Shown here in pieces: positions 33,926 to 48,000 of a DNA stretch of 64,000 nt (positions within the stretch are counted from its first letter, which is position 1; every line of letters starts with the position of its first letter). Position numbers and translations under genes: made by a program. This DNA comes from Malurus cyaneus samueli (taxonomy: Eukaryota; Chordata; Aves; Passeriformes; Maluridae). The notes beneath the pieces were generated by a model. It made no database searches and was not told the origin of the DNA. It was given only the letters and a program-made list of their open reading frames with translations. Location of the stretch: contig CM019214.1 of NCBI GenBank assembly GCA_009741485.1, positions 53,561,221 through 53,625,220 of the forward strand, read 5' to 3'.

Positions 33926-36900
33926 CACTGTGCATTGGACCTGAAGTTTCCTGGGACCATATGGAGAGATGGAAGGGAAGAAACGTGCTGTAACTTGGTA
34001 GTGCATACTCTCACTAGAGCTGACTGAGAAAACACTACACCAGAGTATCTCTCTGATGTTGTCAAATTTTTTTGAGACTGGAGAGTTGGTTGAACATTCA
34101 TGGAGTCTACTGTCAAACATACATACCTTAAATCCCTTTTTTCTCAGAAAACAAGCTAAACCAAACAACATTAACTGTGCATATAATCAATTTTGAGTAT
34201 TTTTTTAACCTGGCTTTATAGATTCATTTAGTCATTGACATTTGATGCTATGTAAGAAGAAGACTGAGAACAAAATCTGATCTGTCCTGGAGTGCCAAAT
34301 TTGAATAGTTTACCATATGTTATAATATTCTGTATTTATTTACAATCCTTTAATCAACACTATCTGCTATTAGATTGTTTTCTTAGAAACTATCTTTTTA
34401 TGTTGACTGCTCAATTCTAGTCTAGCAAAATGATGCTAAATTTCTTTTATTGATAACATTAATGGCTTTTATTCTTACAGGTATCAGCTTGTGTATTTCT
34501 TCAGTCTTGATTTCTTATTCCTATAGATATCTCAAATTGTTTGTATATGTTCCTGGGCATACTAAAGTGGGTTTTCATTCAAAACCTAAGGTTTACTTGT
34601 ATCTCCAGTATATGACTGAGTACTTGTTTAGACATTGAAAAGTCATGAAAAACTTATTATAAATATTATAAGTATTATAAGTGTTTGGTGTTTTTTCGTA
34701 TGTTTGCCAAATCTGAATTTTAACAAGCTAAGGCTTCTGTTTACTTTGCAATTAAGGAAAGGGTCAACAGATTACAGAAAGCTGGTAGGAATTTTAAAGG
34801 GAGATAGCCATCCATGGAGAATGGATATGGCTGGAAGTCTTGGAGCCCAGATGGGAACCCTCTCCACTAGGAGAGCGATTCGGCAATGAAACAGTTTACC
34901 CACAGAAGTTGGGGACATCCTTACCTGCAAAAAAAACAAAAAACACCAGACATTCATAGAAGTTGCTATACTGAAGCACAACCTGACAGTAATTATTAAG
35001 CAATTATTAGAATACATGAAGAAAAAAATCCCATTGTACCACAGCTTTTTCTATACCCATTCCCATGATTTCAGATGTAAAGCAGAGCAAAATCTGACTC
35101 AGTGTTACCCAGTAGCGTTTTTATCATTGTTAAAGAACTTCCTTATTATTCTCCCAGAATATATTAAAATAGCTCATCTCAGCACACACAGGAAGAACAC
35201 AAGTTTCACTTAATGCATGCTACATTCTTTGTATTTAAAGCATAAAAATAGGATTTTTCAGCTCTCAAAACCTCATTTGCTTTCACTGCCTCTTGCAAGA
35301 AAGAATACCAAATCTGCTGGGACTAATCAAGATGTGTCAGCAGGAGGCCCCTCAAACCCACAGCTGAGAGGAGCATAAAACAATACCTCAAGGGGGCTGC
35401 ATTTATCCAGGGCAGCCTGCAGTGTCTGCTTGGCCATTTTCAATGGTCTTCACTGACACAATATTTACTGTGTTTAGTTACAAAGGAAGACCAATAACGT
35501 TGTGCTTTGCTTGAGTATCAAAATGGACCCTCATTCTTGCAATCATAGTCAACACTGTAATAACTTGATCCTGCCCTTTTTACTACTCCCTGACACAAAA
35601 CTCATGTCTGTGCAGCTTTTTACATACCATGCAGAGATGTAAAATATGCCTCCATAAGTCAGTGGTGGTATCATAAACACTTTATTATGGGATATTAATG
35701 AAAGGGACTACCAAGGTACCATCATACTAGCATAGCAGAGGGCCCATAAAAAGCTTATAAATCAAATAATCTTAACAGCCCATCTACAATAAGCAAGATG
35801 CAAAAATGTGGTCTTTGTCAGATATATGGGTCTGAGTTGTCCTAACCCTGGACACTGCTGACACATTGAACAAAAATAGCCAGCGTAATGACCTTATCCA
35901 GTGTTACCAATCTCTGTTTATATACTACAAGTCCCTGCATGCATGGTACAAATTGCAAGCATCATAAAGGCACATCTGTTAGCTGAGTAATGCCACCTAC
36001 CATATGCTCCATGGAAAGATATATAGAAGGAGAAGTTAGCAGTGGGTGTTGCTAAAGCAGACTGGAGAGACTGCAAGCCCTTGCAAACTTGAGGAAACAT
36101 GCTGCAGAAACATCAAAATCCAGCAGCTCACAGACTGCTTACATTTATTTCCAGACATAAGCCATGGTTTCTAAACATAATAGTGTCTTTGAATGTCATG
36201 TATGAAAAAGAGAATTTTCTGGGGCCATTTTTATTATTGTACATACAAGTCTAGACAATAGATGTTTACCATACACGTATCAAATACAGACAACCTGTCC
36301 CCCATACTGCAAAAAATCTTATTCTATGAGAAGGTTTCTCTAAACCACAAACAAAAACTTTGAAAGTGTGTAACTTCAGAAAGATTCAATATGGCACAAT
36401 TTTACAGTGCAGCTGTGATAACTGGATGAAAGGTAAATGTTGACTGCATTGCATAAAACTGAAACCACATTAACAACATGATGTAATCATTTAAGGAACA
36501 GGAGGGATCTCCTTGACTCATTTAATTTCAAGTTCTAGAAAACTTTACCTAAAATAGAAATACATTCTATTTTAAATATAAATAGATTCTATTCAAAATA
36601 TAAATAGATGTGCTACCCCAAATTTATTTGTATGAAATTTTCTATTAATTGTGTACTGGGACTCCTTATCTGTAATATATTTTTTCTGTCTTAGATGGAC
36701 TAAGATGTTCTGCTTTGTAAGAAAAAAATTAATTTTTTTCTTAATCCTGAGATAGCACTATGTACTTTACAACAGGCAAATGTATTTGACTTTAATCACA
36801 ATTGTTCACTGAACTCAAAATGAAAAAAAAAGAGTAACAATACTGGCTGATATATTAAAATTTGAACAATGTACATTTTCTAATTAATCAAAATGCAAAG

Positions 36901-38454
36901 TAGAATAAGCACACTCATTTAGAAAGTGAGGCGGGAAGACAGTCTCTGGAAAATAAGCCTAGTCCTTTATAGAAAGAACAGATGCTAAAAGAGTGCTTTT
37001 TTATTTCTTTATATTCAGTCAAAAAAAAGAAAAATTAAAAAAAAAATTAAAAAACCTCAAATCATTTAAGAAGTGCACTGTGTTACTCAAACTTTTTAGC
37101 TAGTCCTATTATCATTAAAAATGACTCAACTTTCCCAAAATAAAAGCCATGCCGCTTCTAAGGTTTAAAAATAGATTATGTGAAACATTCATATTTATTC
37201 TGGTTGCCCTGCTTTCAAGACTTCAGATTTTTAATTTCTGTTTCACATTTTTTCTTGAATTTAAAATGTTTCTATTTTAAAAGAGTGGAAACACATATAA
37301 ACTTAGTTAATTTTCTGTGCTTTCTGCAATCTGTAGCCAAAATGAGGTAAAAACATCAATCCTTTTAAGCTGTAATGATTCCTATGTCTAGTTTAATAAG
37401 ACACCAAATCTATCAATTAGTAAATGAATAAGATGAGGATATAATCTAACTGAATTTCACTTTGATAATAGTTATTTAGTTTATTATGCATTTTGATAAT
37501 AATTCTGGGGTTTTGGAAAGATCACGCTCATATATGCATAATTTGTCGTGCAGCTCCAGCTTGTGTCAAAGATTGGGGTCTAACACGCAAGACAATTACA
37601 TTTGCCAGATATTGTCAATCCAAACCACAGACTGGTTTTCAGACGATAATAATTATACATTCATATCTCACAAACATACCTCTAAGATGAATGTAAAATA
37701 ATGAATGATCAATCAACTTGCTCAACTCCCCATATAGACAAAAACTTCCAACCAAGTTACAGTCCAGTTTAGAGAATTAAGGGTAATTCATTTTGTCTTA
37801 TAATTACTGCACCTATCTTTAGTCTAGACACTAAGATTCTGCTTTTCTCTCATATACATGTTGGGCTGACTAATAGAATGCTAGTATCTGAAGCTGACCA
37901 AAACAATACAGGTAATACCAAATTTAGGGTTTTGAGCCCAATTATAATCTTACTACTTGTTTGTGTATGGTCAAAACCAATTCTTATCAACAAGAGCATA
38001 CACATAAATTTCATGCAAATATCTCAAGACTTTCACACATAATTAAAAATCGTGTTAAGAACTCCCTTGTTTTGTTTGTGTTGAGGTTGCTGCCTATCTT
38101 CAGTTAGTGCTGCTACAGTTGGTAGAAAGCAACACTGAGTAAGCAAGATTTAGTCACATTTTCAATTCCATATGATAGAGAAAACCTGCATTATTTTCTC
38201 CCTTATCTTTTTTTCTATGATGAAGAGTCCTGGCTACATGAACTTATTTTGAGCTTCCTTTGTTAGAAATTTGAATGATTTCTGAAAACATCAAGGATCC
38301 TTTGAGCTAGAACTGGCAGGCATCCTGCATTTTTTGACCACTGCTGAGCACTTAATGGAGGTTTTAATTGAATAATCTATTATGATCTCAAGGTCTTAGC
38401 CCTAAATACTGAAGAGTCTATTATGATATATGTAGAGTTCAGATAAGGTTTTTC
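33926..38454. other. No gene seen
   Basis: Long AT-rich stretch with A- and T-runs near 37020-37060. Frames are under 90 codons and unassigned. A 22-bp tandem duplication lies at 36565-36609. No RNA gene or further LINE fragment is recognised. Confidence 0.55.
36565..36609. repeat. 22-bp imperfect tandem duplication
   Basis: Two near-identical AT-rich units beginning TTCTATT, differing by one or two bases. Likely slippage. Confidence 0.85.
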
Positions 38455-38800
38455 CCCCTGTGTATATTGTTTTACATTTACCTACATTGATTTTCATGCT
38501 TTTTAATTCATTTGCTAAGTGACATATAATAGGTTTCTGCAGATTTTCACTGCAACTCTTCTTTCTTTACTTCTTTAAATAAATCAGCACAGTCAGCAAA
38601 CTTGTCTCTTCAGTGACCACCCTAGCCTCAAGATGCTTCAGCACGTAATGAACATGTTGAATGAGACGCCCCAGTGCAGATCTTTAAGAAACTCTTCTGT
38701 TCATTTTGCTCCTACTCCAAACCTTCTGTTTTACATCCTCTAACAGTTTTGAGGCATGTTTGACTTTATAAATCCATGCTGATTCTTCCTCTGTATCTCG
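38455..38800 (-). mobile_element. Ancient CR1-like LINE fragment
   Basis: Blocks in order resemble an old amniote CR1-type LINE read in reverse: a TTTTCATGCTTTTTAATTC-like start, a CTGCAACTCTTC block near 38550, a segment around AATGAACATGTTGAATGAGA (38647-38666), then CAGTGCAGATC and AATCCATGCTGATTC (38771-38785). Divergence is high and the ends are approximate. The identification rests on word order and not on an alignment. Confidence 0.55.
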
Positions 38801-41109
38801 TATGTATCCAGTGCCCTGGCAACACAGGACCGTTCCACTGGATTTCGGGTTCTGTCACTGAGGGACTCCCTGGCTTTGCAATGTGCAGGCCAAAACAGGA
38901 GATAGTGACCCTCTTTGGTTATCTTGCTTTATTATTTGTACAGCCAGAACATGTCTTCCCTTTGGGCATCCTTGAGCTCTCCATGGAAGAATGGCTCTTT
39001 CAGGTTCAGGGGACATGCAAGTCCAATCATAGGCTGAATGAATAGTTTTATGCTGCAAGGGGAATCTTTCCTCAGGTGCTATCATCATTTTTTGCATTGT
39101 ATCAAGCAAACATGAGGACACAGAAATATATAACATTAAGTAAAGATATTTGACTCTTTTTCAGCAACAAAAACTGTGTTGTGATGTTTTCATAGGCCAT
39201 ACACTGAAATTTACTAATAATTTCTCATGCTTCTTCAAAAATCTATTTAGCAACTTCAACTTCAGTTGCTAATTTCTCTTACCTTAATTTCAGCCATGGA
39301 AAATAGCAAAGAATGAACAAAATTAATTGAGATATCCCTGAATGTCAAGAAACCCAAAATTTCTCTACTTTGCCCTGCAAGCAGAGTTTTTTGAAGTCTC
39401 AGAAATATGTCTGGTGCAGGTCTTTGTTGCACTGAACAAACAGCAGCGTGCAGAGGGAATACTAAAGACTGTTAACTGTTTAAATGACTGCTCTCACTAT
39501 CTGTGGTCTCCTGAACTCGGTAAAGTCATCATTTAAATCATTCTTGGAAAACAAATAGGGATGAAAGAGAATAACCTAAGCATGCTCACAGACCATTTAA
39601 GATTATAAGAATACATCCTTCAATTTTTATATCTTATCACAGTTCTGCTGTATATCTCCATCGCTTAGCTGTTAATAACAAACTAACAGTAGAGATTTAT
39701 TTGCTATTTCTCATATGATGGTTTTGGTCTCCTAAACCTTAGAAGTTTAAGAACAAAACTATTATTTAGGAAGGTGATGAAATTTCATTGGTTTGGTTTT
39801 TGTTTGGTTTTTTTTTTTTAATTCAAACCCATTTAAGATTACCACTAAATCTCAACTAATCCAGAAGCGTAGCAATGCAAGTTGTTTGAGACCTTTCACA
39901 TTCCCACATACTTCCACACATATTTCTCATCAGGGGAAAAAGAATGCAAGCCTGATTCTTCTTTATTTTACATGGGAAGGGTTTTGGCAAATGAGAGTGC
40001 AAAGAACCCTTTCTCTTGTGTCTCTGTTTCTACAATAGGTTCAGTAGCTATAAAAAGTTCTGTGTCCTCTGTTGGCTCTTCAGCATTTTAGAGTGACCTA
40101 GCAGGTCACTTCTATAGCTCATAACTTATATGAAGGTCATAGCATTATCTGCAATCATTACTTGAAGCACACATGCAGAGGTATGCAGGCAGATAGCCAG
40201 CATGTTTTTATTCCAAAAGGGGACATGGATATGTAGCAATCTGATATTATTAGATGTACAGGAAAATCTACTAATGAATCAAGCTTGACATGGCAGATAC
40301 CAGATTAGTGTCCATCTCACTGGTTTCAACTTTTGCATTACTAAAATCATACTCAAGGGTCATTGTGGAACTATGAGAAAAGTAAGCCACAGCCAGCCAG
40401 GCTTTTTGAATTTCAAATACAAAGATGTGCTTAAAAGAACTAGCAATCAAATTAAAATACCAGTTTTGCCCAGGAAGAAAAGGACTGGAAAGATGAGCAA
40501 TGTTGCAACTTGCTTACAGAATAATTTGAAAAAGAAAACCTGCTTTGCCTTTGTAGGAAGACCAAAGGTGAAAGAGCTGAATCCTGAGCTGCTGCATGCT
40601 TGAGCAGGGCCTGACACATTGTAGGTAATGAGGACATTGCCACACCAGTCTGTATAAAAAGTCTTGTCTGGTAACAAGAGTGTTGTGGCCTGAAACAAAA
40701 ATCACCCTCACAGTTTTTGCTTCATGTTACATGGGAAATCACATTTAGCAAAGCAAAATTATTCAGAAATACTCTTTCATTCCCCTCCTGCCCAGCAAGC
40801 TGAAGACAGGGCAAACATAGAGCATATGGGAGCCACAGCAGTCCTTTTGTTGATGGAGGTTGCCCTAGCACTCCCTACGAGTTTCTCCAATTGATTCCTA
40901 GCTCGTTTCTATCTATCCTGTTACATTTGTATTGCACTCATTATCCCCAAGGCCAAGAAGCCCCGGCCCAAAGCTTGACAGAAAAATTAGTGACAAGAGC
41001 TTGCCACTGTTTTGAGAACAAGGATCTGCACATCAGAATGAGCAGGTAAGAGGTACTCACAGCCCCAGAAAGAGTTTTTAAGGCAGGCAAGGTTTACTAG
41101 AAAAAGAAT
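38801..41109. other. No gene seen
   Basis: AT-rich sequence with short chance frames (for example 38776-39045 and 39793-40038). No domain, RNA gene or clear repeat. GC rises from about 40780 on toward the block at 41110. Confidence 0.5.
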
Positions 41110-42075
41110 TCCCACTTCTGCTTCTAGTGATGCATTTGTGACATTGGAGCACTCATCCTGTCCCCCTCCACCATGGCAGGCAGCCTTCCCACACGTTTCC
41201 ATGCCAGTTGTCTTTCTCTCCTCAGCACCCACACCCAGACCTGGCTCGTGGCTTTCTGTGCACCTGCAGGGGCCGGCTGGGCAGTCCCGAGCCAGCAGCA
41301 CCTGCTCCCTGACTGAGATCGGCAGTGCCAGGGAATCTTGTCCCAGATGTCCAGGCTGCCAGCCCCTTGCAACAGGGAGAGGGGGTGGCAGAGCCCCCAG
41401 ACAGCGAGGCCCCCGTGTCCCAAACAGCCCTGGTTCCGGGGAAGGCTCCAAGCAGGATCTGCCATGGCAGCGGGGAGCAGGGGTCTGGCTGAGGCTGGTC
41501 AGCCCCACAGTGACAAGTGGCACATCGATGGCAGGGTGCCATCTGCAGAGTTCACTCTGGGGCAAGAGGCCTGGATGGGATCCCGGGCGTGGGACAGAGT
41601 CCCGTTGTTTGGCCATCAGCCATCCTGCTCAAGGAGCCAGCGTCTGCCTGCCCAGGAGCTCCCTCAGCATGGACACAGCCACCTGCACTGCTCTGGGACT
41701 CTGCTTAGCTGTGCTCCCAAATCTTTAGTCGGCAGCTCAGGAGGAGGACTGGGCCAGCAGCACTGCCCTTGGAGGATGAGAGAGTTGAGTCACACAGATG
41801 TTCATCTCTCAGTGGCCGGTTCCTGAGGCAGAACCCGTTTAATTTATTAGCAAAGGATGGCTGCTCCCTCGGTGGGGCTGGGAAGGTACCACGGTGCTCT
41901 AAGGCCTGTGTTGGTGTCCTTGAGAGTTGCCTCAGTGATGGCAAAGGGAAATACTTGATCCTGTCTTTGGTTAACTCCTTGGGGTTTCTCACCTCCAGCC
42001 AGTGCTCCAGAAAGATGCTGTACTGCATTTTCCAGTTCTGAGTAGGTATCTCGGGAAGTGTGGAGCACCTCACGG
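41110..42075. other. GC-rich, low-stop block of unknown origin
   Basis: GC content jumps well above the AT-rich surroundings and long overlapping frames appear on both strands: 209 codons minus (40987-41616), 196 codons plus (41138-41728), 162 plus (41338-41826) and 122 minus (41705-42073). Frames open on both strands at once reflect GC-rich low-stop DNA, not coding selection, and none shows a domain. CpG is scarce (about 13 in 41100-41720), so it is not a CpG-island promoter. A minus-strand AATAAA-type hexamer lies at 41842-41847. A decayed retroelement or LTR is my best guess; an unrecognised exon cluster or lncRNA is possible. Confidence 0.45.
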
Positions 42076-45000
42076 TGTGTTAGACACCTTCATTGAAGCA
42101 ACAGCATCCGACTCTCAAATGCATGATTAAGAATTGTTTCAAAATGTTCTGTCCATCCAAACAGTCACATGAAAAGTGTTAATGTGTAGTGTGTACTCCT
42201 TCAGTAACAGCAACAATATCTAATTAAGTAGCTCTTTTGTTGCAGTTTGGCTCAACTAAAACAAGCAAATAAGATTTCTATCATACAAACCCAGCAGTTC
42301 ACTGTCATGATCATAATCCTTTTGGTCCAGAAGAGACAAAACAAACAACAGATACCAGAGATTGCTTTTCAGAAAATCAATTTAAATTCTTACGCATGAC
42401 TTTTATCAGTAAGCATTTTAATTTCTATCTATATTCATAAACACTACTTATTATTTATATATTTATCATCCAAGGTATACTGGGTGCATGGTTCACTTAC
42501 ACCACTCACAGTTGTGTTCTAGCAGATATGCAACATTTTCCTACATTAGCTCCACAAATGTGTAAAATATAGTTAGGCTTATTAACATCCAAAACTGGTT
42601 ACTGTAAAACTGTCCTTAATAGCTTGGACTGCAAACATTCAAGAATAATATATAAATTCATTGAAAGGCTAATTGCTCTTATTACCTCTTTTATGAAACC
42701 ATGTAACCTTTTCATATTAAGATAGGCTATTTGACTTTTATTTTACTTTTATGTCCAACATTCAAACACAATTATGTCGACTGAAGGCACAAGGAAACAT
42801 CTAACTAACAAACAAAGCCTTAATTGGGCTTTTTCCCATATGTATGGCTGCTAATGCAATGCATATCTCTGCACAGTCAACATTTCTTTTTATTCCAATC
42901 GGCTACTGGTAATCCAGTGTGTTCTGTGTTATTTTGTGATGCCAATAATCCCAGACAGTTTAGACACAGGGTACAGAGACATAATGTGCTGGCAACAGGT
43001 GTATTCCTGCAGATGGGAATGGACATCAATATACAAGAAAATGGTCACTCTCTCCTCTTCCTCCACATCTCATGAAATATTACACTTCTCCACAGTGAAG
43101 TCCCTAAAGTTACACCACAAACAGGGTGAACAATCAAGGACTTTTCTGGAATGCAAAATTTGTGGATAATTTAATAAAGATTAGTGATTTGAAAGGGCCT
43201 GAAGGAACCAAGTTTTATGGTTATATTCTGACAATTTTGCATTAAGCTCATACATTACTTCTAGTATACTTGGGCTGGGCCTGTGTCTCATCTGGTTAGT
43301 GCTGGTTGAGGAGTTTCACTGATGCACAGTGTCACACTGTGTAGATTTACTATCCTGCACATGGTCACCAATACCAGCACCTCTTTTTGTTAGATGGGGA
43401 AACAGGAGGATATCTAAAGCACATTCCAGATAAATTGTGTCTGGTACAGTTGCCCCTCTCTATCTTTTTTTTTAGCCTCCTGTAGCTAGAAAATGTAGTA
43501 ATGACAGTGTTATCAGGATAGTCAGACTTAATGTTCACCTAACAAATTTGAATTATATGGACAAGTTACAAGCAGTTTTTAAAATTCCTCTCCCTTTGGA
43601 AATTATACAACATGGATAACATTTTATTCCCCACAAATTCTCATATTTTGCATATTTTTAAATTATTTTAACACAGGCATCATGAAGCAGATGAAGAACT
43701 AGAATGTAACATTCATTCTACTTCTAATGGTTCTCTGTCAGCTACCCTCTAATTAAAAGTGAAATGCACCATGTTAAAAGAAAAGAAAATAAGGTTGTGT
43801 AAGAAAGAAAAGTACAGTGAGATTTAAATCACTGAAGTCTGTGGGAATTTCCCTACTGTAGGCTTTCCTGCCTTTTTATGGCCATGACTTAGGAATTTTC
43901 ACCTCAGCTCTAACCACAAGTACATTTCATCTAATACCTGACAGTGGTACAACTCCTTCAGATAAAAGTACAAGACATCTGTAGGCACATGTGGGATAAT
44001 CTGTTTCTTCAGTGGCTAGAGATGGTGCAGGTTCTGCAGCAACAGATGTAATACCTTTTCCATTATTTTTGTTATAATTAAATAAGTTTAAATATGATTG
44101 ATACCAGAAAAATGGCAAATCTTCTTTTGCATTCTTTTAATTTCAGAAGATTAGGGTGGTCACAGTTTCTCCATTTGTAATCCAGATTTCATAGAAAAAA
44201 ACTCTTTGTCAATTTTGTCTCTCCTTAATTTTGTTGAAAGGTCTTACTTTTTGGTTTTTTGATAAAGACTGAATGTGTTATTCTTTTGCACACTTTATTT
44301 TTCTCCTTACTCTATTCTGATTCACAAGAGGAATTTAACACATGTCCATTTAATTGATAAATCAAATTCTGCATTTGGTTACTTGTAAGTTAAAAACAAA
44401 AAGGAAAAAGTATAAAAAGCATTGAAATGCAGATTTTGATTCTGTTGATGATTCTTTTAGATTTTAGCTGTTACAGAATACTTATTTTACCTGAAAAAGG
44501 AAGTTTTACATTAAATTGTTATAATATTTGAGCATGTGGGAAGATGATCTTCAGCAAAGATGATTGTAGGGTTAAGAAAACATATGGTGTGCAATATGTT
44601 AGAAACATCTTGATGATGGAAGCACGTAAATAGTGAAAAATGCACAAAACTGTAAAATGTGGATGTCCTACTTTCAGGAATATTTGTTTTGTTAAAGATC
44701 TGGATTCTGAGGTAACCCTTTAAAAAGGTGATCAGATCAATAGAAATGTTTCTACCTGTGGCCACTGAAATGCAAAACCAGTCAGCTCCATGTTTCCTTT
44801 CAGAGAAGTCCTTGAGCTGCACGTTACATAGTGCACTAGAACAGAGAAACTGTGCTAGATACATGAGAGCCCAAGAGAGCCTGGCACTTTGCAACACAAG
44901 AACATTATAGTTACTGTCTGCAGTACAAAATAAGCTGGAAGATTTTTAGCTGTTATTTTTGTGTGTGTGTCTGATGTAGACCAAGCACATGTCCTCTGCT

Positions 45001-48000
45001 GCACAAGCTGTCTGTCTCTTTACAACATTCCAGAACAGAAAGAGTGGGCTGCAAGGTACAGAAATACAGGAACTACTGATAGTCCATCCTCTGATGGACA
45101 GGAGAAGTTCCCACAAGGGACGAATCAGGTGTTTCTGTATGTTACCCAGATTCTAGAAGACCTGATGGAGCCATGGGCAGATGAACAGTAAAAGGTTTTA
45201 TTTGAAACTCTTGCATCAGCTGTTCTGGCACCCAACTGGATTCTCTTCTCCATGGATTTAGCTTGAGTACCTGCAGTAAACTATTGCTAATAAACTTCAC
45301 TGGATGAAAAATGATTATGGGTGCAGACCCTATAGACTACAAGATTGCCCAACTTGTATCTAATCTGTTTAAGGCATGTTTATTTGTCAGTTTGAGTGGT
45401 TGGGAGGCTTTTGGTTTTGCTTTTTTTTTAATGGTACAAAACTGATGTGGCTTTCATGATAAACCATTGGAGAATAGTATGTCATAAAAGACACATCAAA
45501 AGACTTCCAAAATAAGAAAGAACTAAGGATTACTTTCAGGACTCTAGCTTAAATGTTTTTAACCACAGAAAGTAAACTGATTATGAGAAATAAAAACAGC
45601 TTGGGGTTTTAGCACATAGCAATATGCATAATAATTTCTCATCTTGTCTATGAACAAGTGAACTGAAGGCCCTAAGGCAAAGTGGAAGCCACTAATGAAC
45701 ATTCTTATGTCATGGATCTGCTTCTATCACTGGTTTTTGTCTCCTTGCTGAGCAGAGCACTGAACTTTTTTCTCTCTTCAAGAGAGAAGACCTGTGACAG
45801 GTCTTGGGTTAGACCAGGAGGAGACGTTACAGATGGTGCAAAAAACCACACGTCTTCTGGGGAGATTAGGTACAGAAAAGGTGCCTCATTGCTGGGTTAA
45901 CCTCTAAACAGGCATAGCAGGACAGCTAGAATGTGAATGAAGAAGAGATTAAAAAATTGTCTAGGTCAGAAACTCTGTGCCAGGAAATGGGTCATAAATA
46001 CCCAGATGACAAATGGTAGGGCAACCAAGTTGCTAAGAACATGGCAGGACAAACCTGCACCTTGAAATTTCCTTGTTTCTGGTGTTTCTTCCTCACTCTG
46101 TGACAGGACAACAAGGAAGGAGCAAGGTCTGCCTGCAGCACTCTCTGCAGCTTGGTTTCATTCAGCTCAATGCTCCTACCCAAAAAGCAACGGTGACCTA
46201 AGGCCATGTTCTAAGTGAAAATGCAATGGACTTTTAAGAATCAAGTACAAAGTTTCTGTGTCCCCACTGATTGGAAGTGCTTGACATGCCATTTTAAAAT
46301 GAAAAAAAAAGTCTGGGTGATAGTGGACAAAAGATGATGACAAACGGAAATTTGTTACATAGAAGGAGCTGTTCAGCAGAATCTCTGCAGATTAGACCGA
46401 CCTACTAACTTCTTCATTGGTAGTGTAAAGGAGAGAACACTGAAAGTTTAATGAGATTTGCATATGGAATTTCAAATATATAGATTAAGGTATTTCAAAT
46501 GTATAGCGAAGTGAAAGATTAATGAAAGATCTAGAGAGGTGATAGATAGGATCCATTATCAGGATCAGGAAGAAATAGTGAAATTCTTTCACATATTACC
46601 TGAGAAATCACTCAGCATAAGAGAAAATGTAATTCTTCAGTAACTAAAACTCAGCTTCCAATGGAAGGTTTAGAGTTCAAATAAAATAATCTGCAATGAC
46701 ATTTTGTCTTTGTAGGGATTATTAGGTGTCAAAGATGAGAAAAAGGGAAATATCACGCTAATTTCACATCTGCTTTTAATAACTTTTTCCGTTCTCTAAA
46801 GAAATTGGTTTGTTCAGGGCTTAAGACATTTATAAACATTGACTGTTGGATATTCAGACATTTGGCCTGATAAAACAAGTTTTCATATTGAGAAAAATCA
46901 CTTAAAGGTTCTAAACAGCAATATTGTTCCGAAAAGAAACTAGGCATATTGTTATGACAACATGACAGAAGACAACAAAGGTGAGAGTTTAAAGACACGC
47001 TGGAACCAGTATGATATAAACCTTGAATACATTGCTGCCACTGCTATCACTATATGTAACAGCAAAATTTCTAAGCCCGTAAAAACCTTGCTCATGATGC
47101 TCTTGGATACGCCACCTGAACTTTCTGACCTTTACTGAGCCAAACAAGTTGCAGTGCAGGAACAAGAAATTTAGTGCAAAAATGTAGCATGCATAGATCC
47201 GGGTGTACACAAAGCCACAGCAAACAGACCCATGTTATTTCCATTTACACTAATGTAGCACATCCTTGAAAATAAACCATCACAGTCATTCTTGATGAGG
47301 ATGTCATGCATGAAATGCAAATTATAAATTAGTTCCAAACATCAAAAATGTAAACCCAAGCATTGCAACACAAGGAAACAATATTGGTGAAATTGCTCTT
47401 ATTGAGTTTATTCTAACATTTTCCATCTAATGGCACAAATTAGTCAAGGAAATTATGTTTAATTTAATTTTATGGTTGTTTTCTTGCTGAAATCGGTACT
47501 GAATAGGATAACTCTTGACTAAGTTCCTTATTCATAGATGAGAAGCTAAATGCTCCCATTCAGCAAACAGCTTATGAATAATGTGAAAGAAAATATTTGT
47601 GTACTGTATGTCAATATTTTAGGAGTAGCAGACTTTTTTTTTTGAGCAATGGTGGTGAATGGTACATAAGATACTCTGGAAATCTTTCAGTCCAGTGAAA
47701 GTTTGCAGGGTTTTTGTGTCATCTTTAATAACATTTAAACGGTATGATTAAAAAACCTTTTGTTGACTTTTCATTGTTTACACCATCTGAAGAGTTCTGA
47801 AATAAAATATCCACAATAATGTAAGCACTATCACTGCATTGTTAGTTATGCTAGATCAGCAACATATGCTAGAAAGAAAAGAAAAAACAAGGAGATAAAT
47901 TGTGCAGCACTGCAGAAGTAATTTGGAAGTCCAAAGAGATGCAAATAATGGAGTAAAATAAGTAGGCTCAGTACTGTCTTATCTTGGTTCAGAATTAGAG

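Noticed and set aside
40987..41728. Overlapping 209- and 196-codon frames as genes
   Set aside because: They overlap on opposite strands in GC-rich low-stop DNA, show no domain and have no splice or promoter context.
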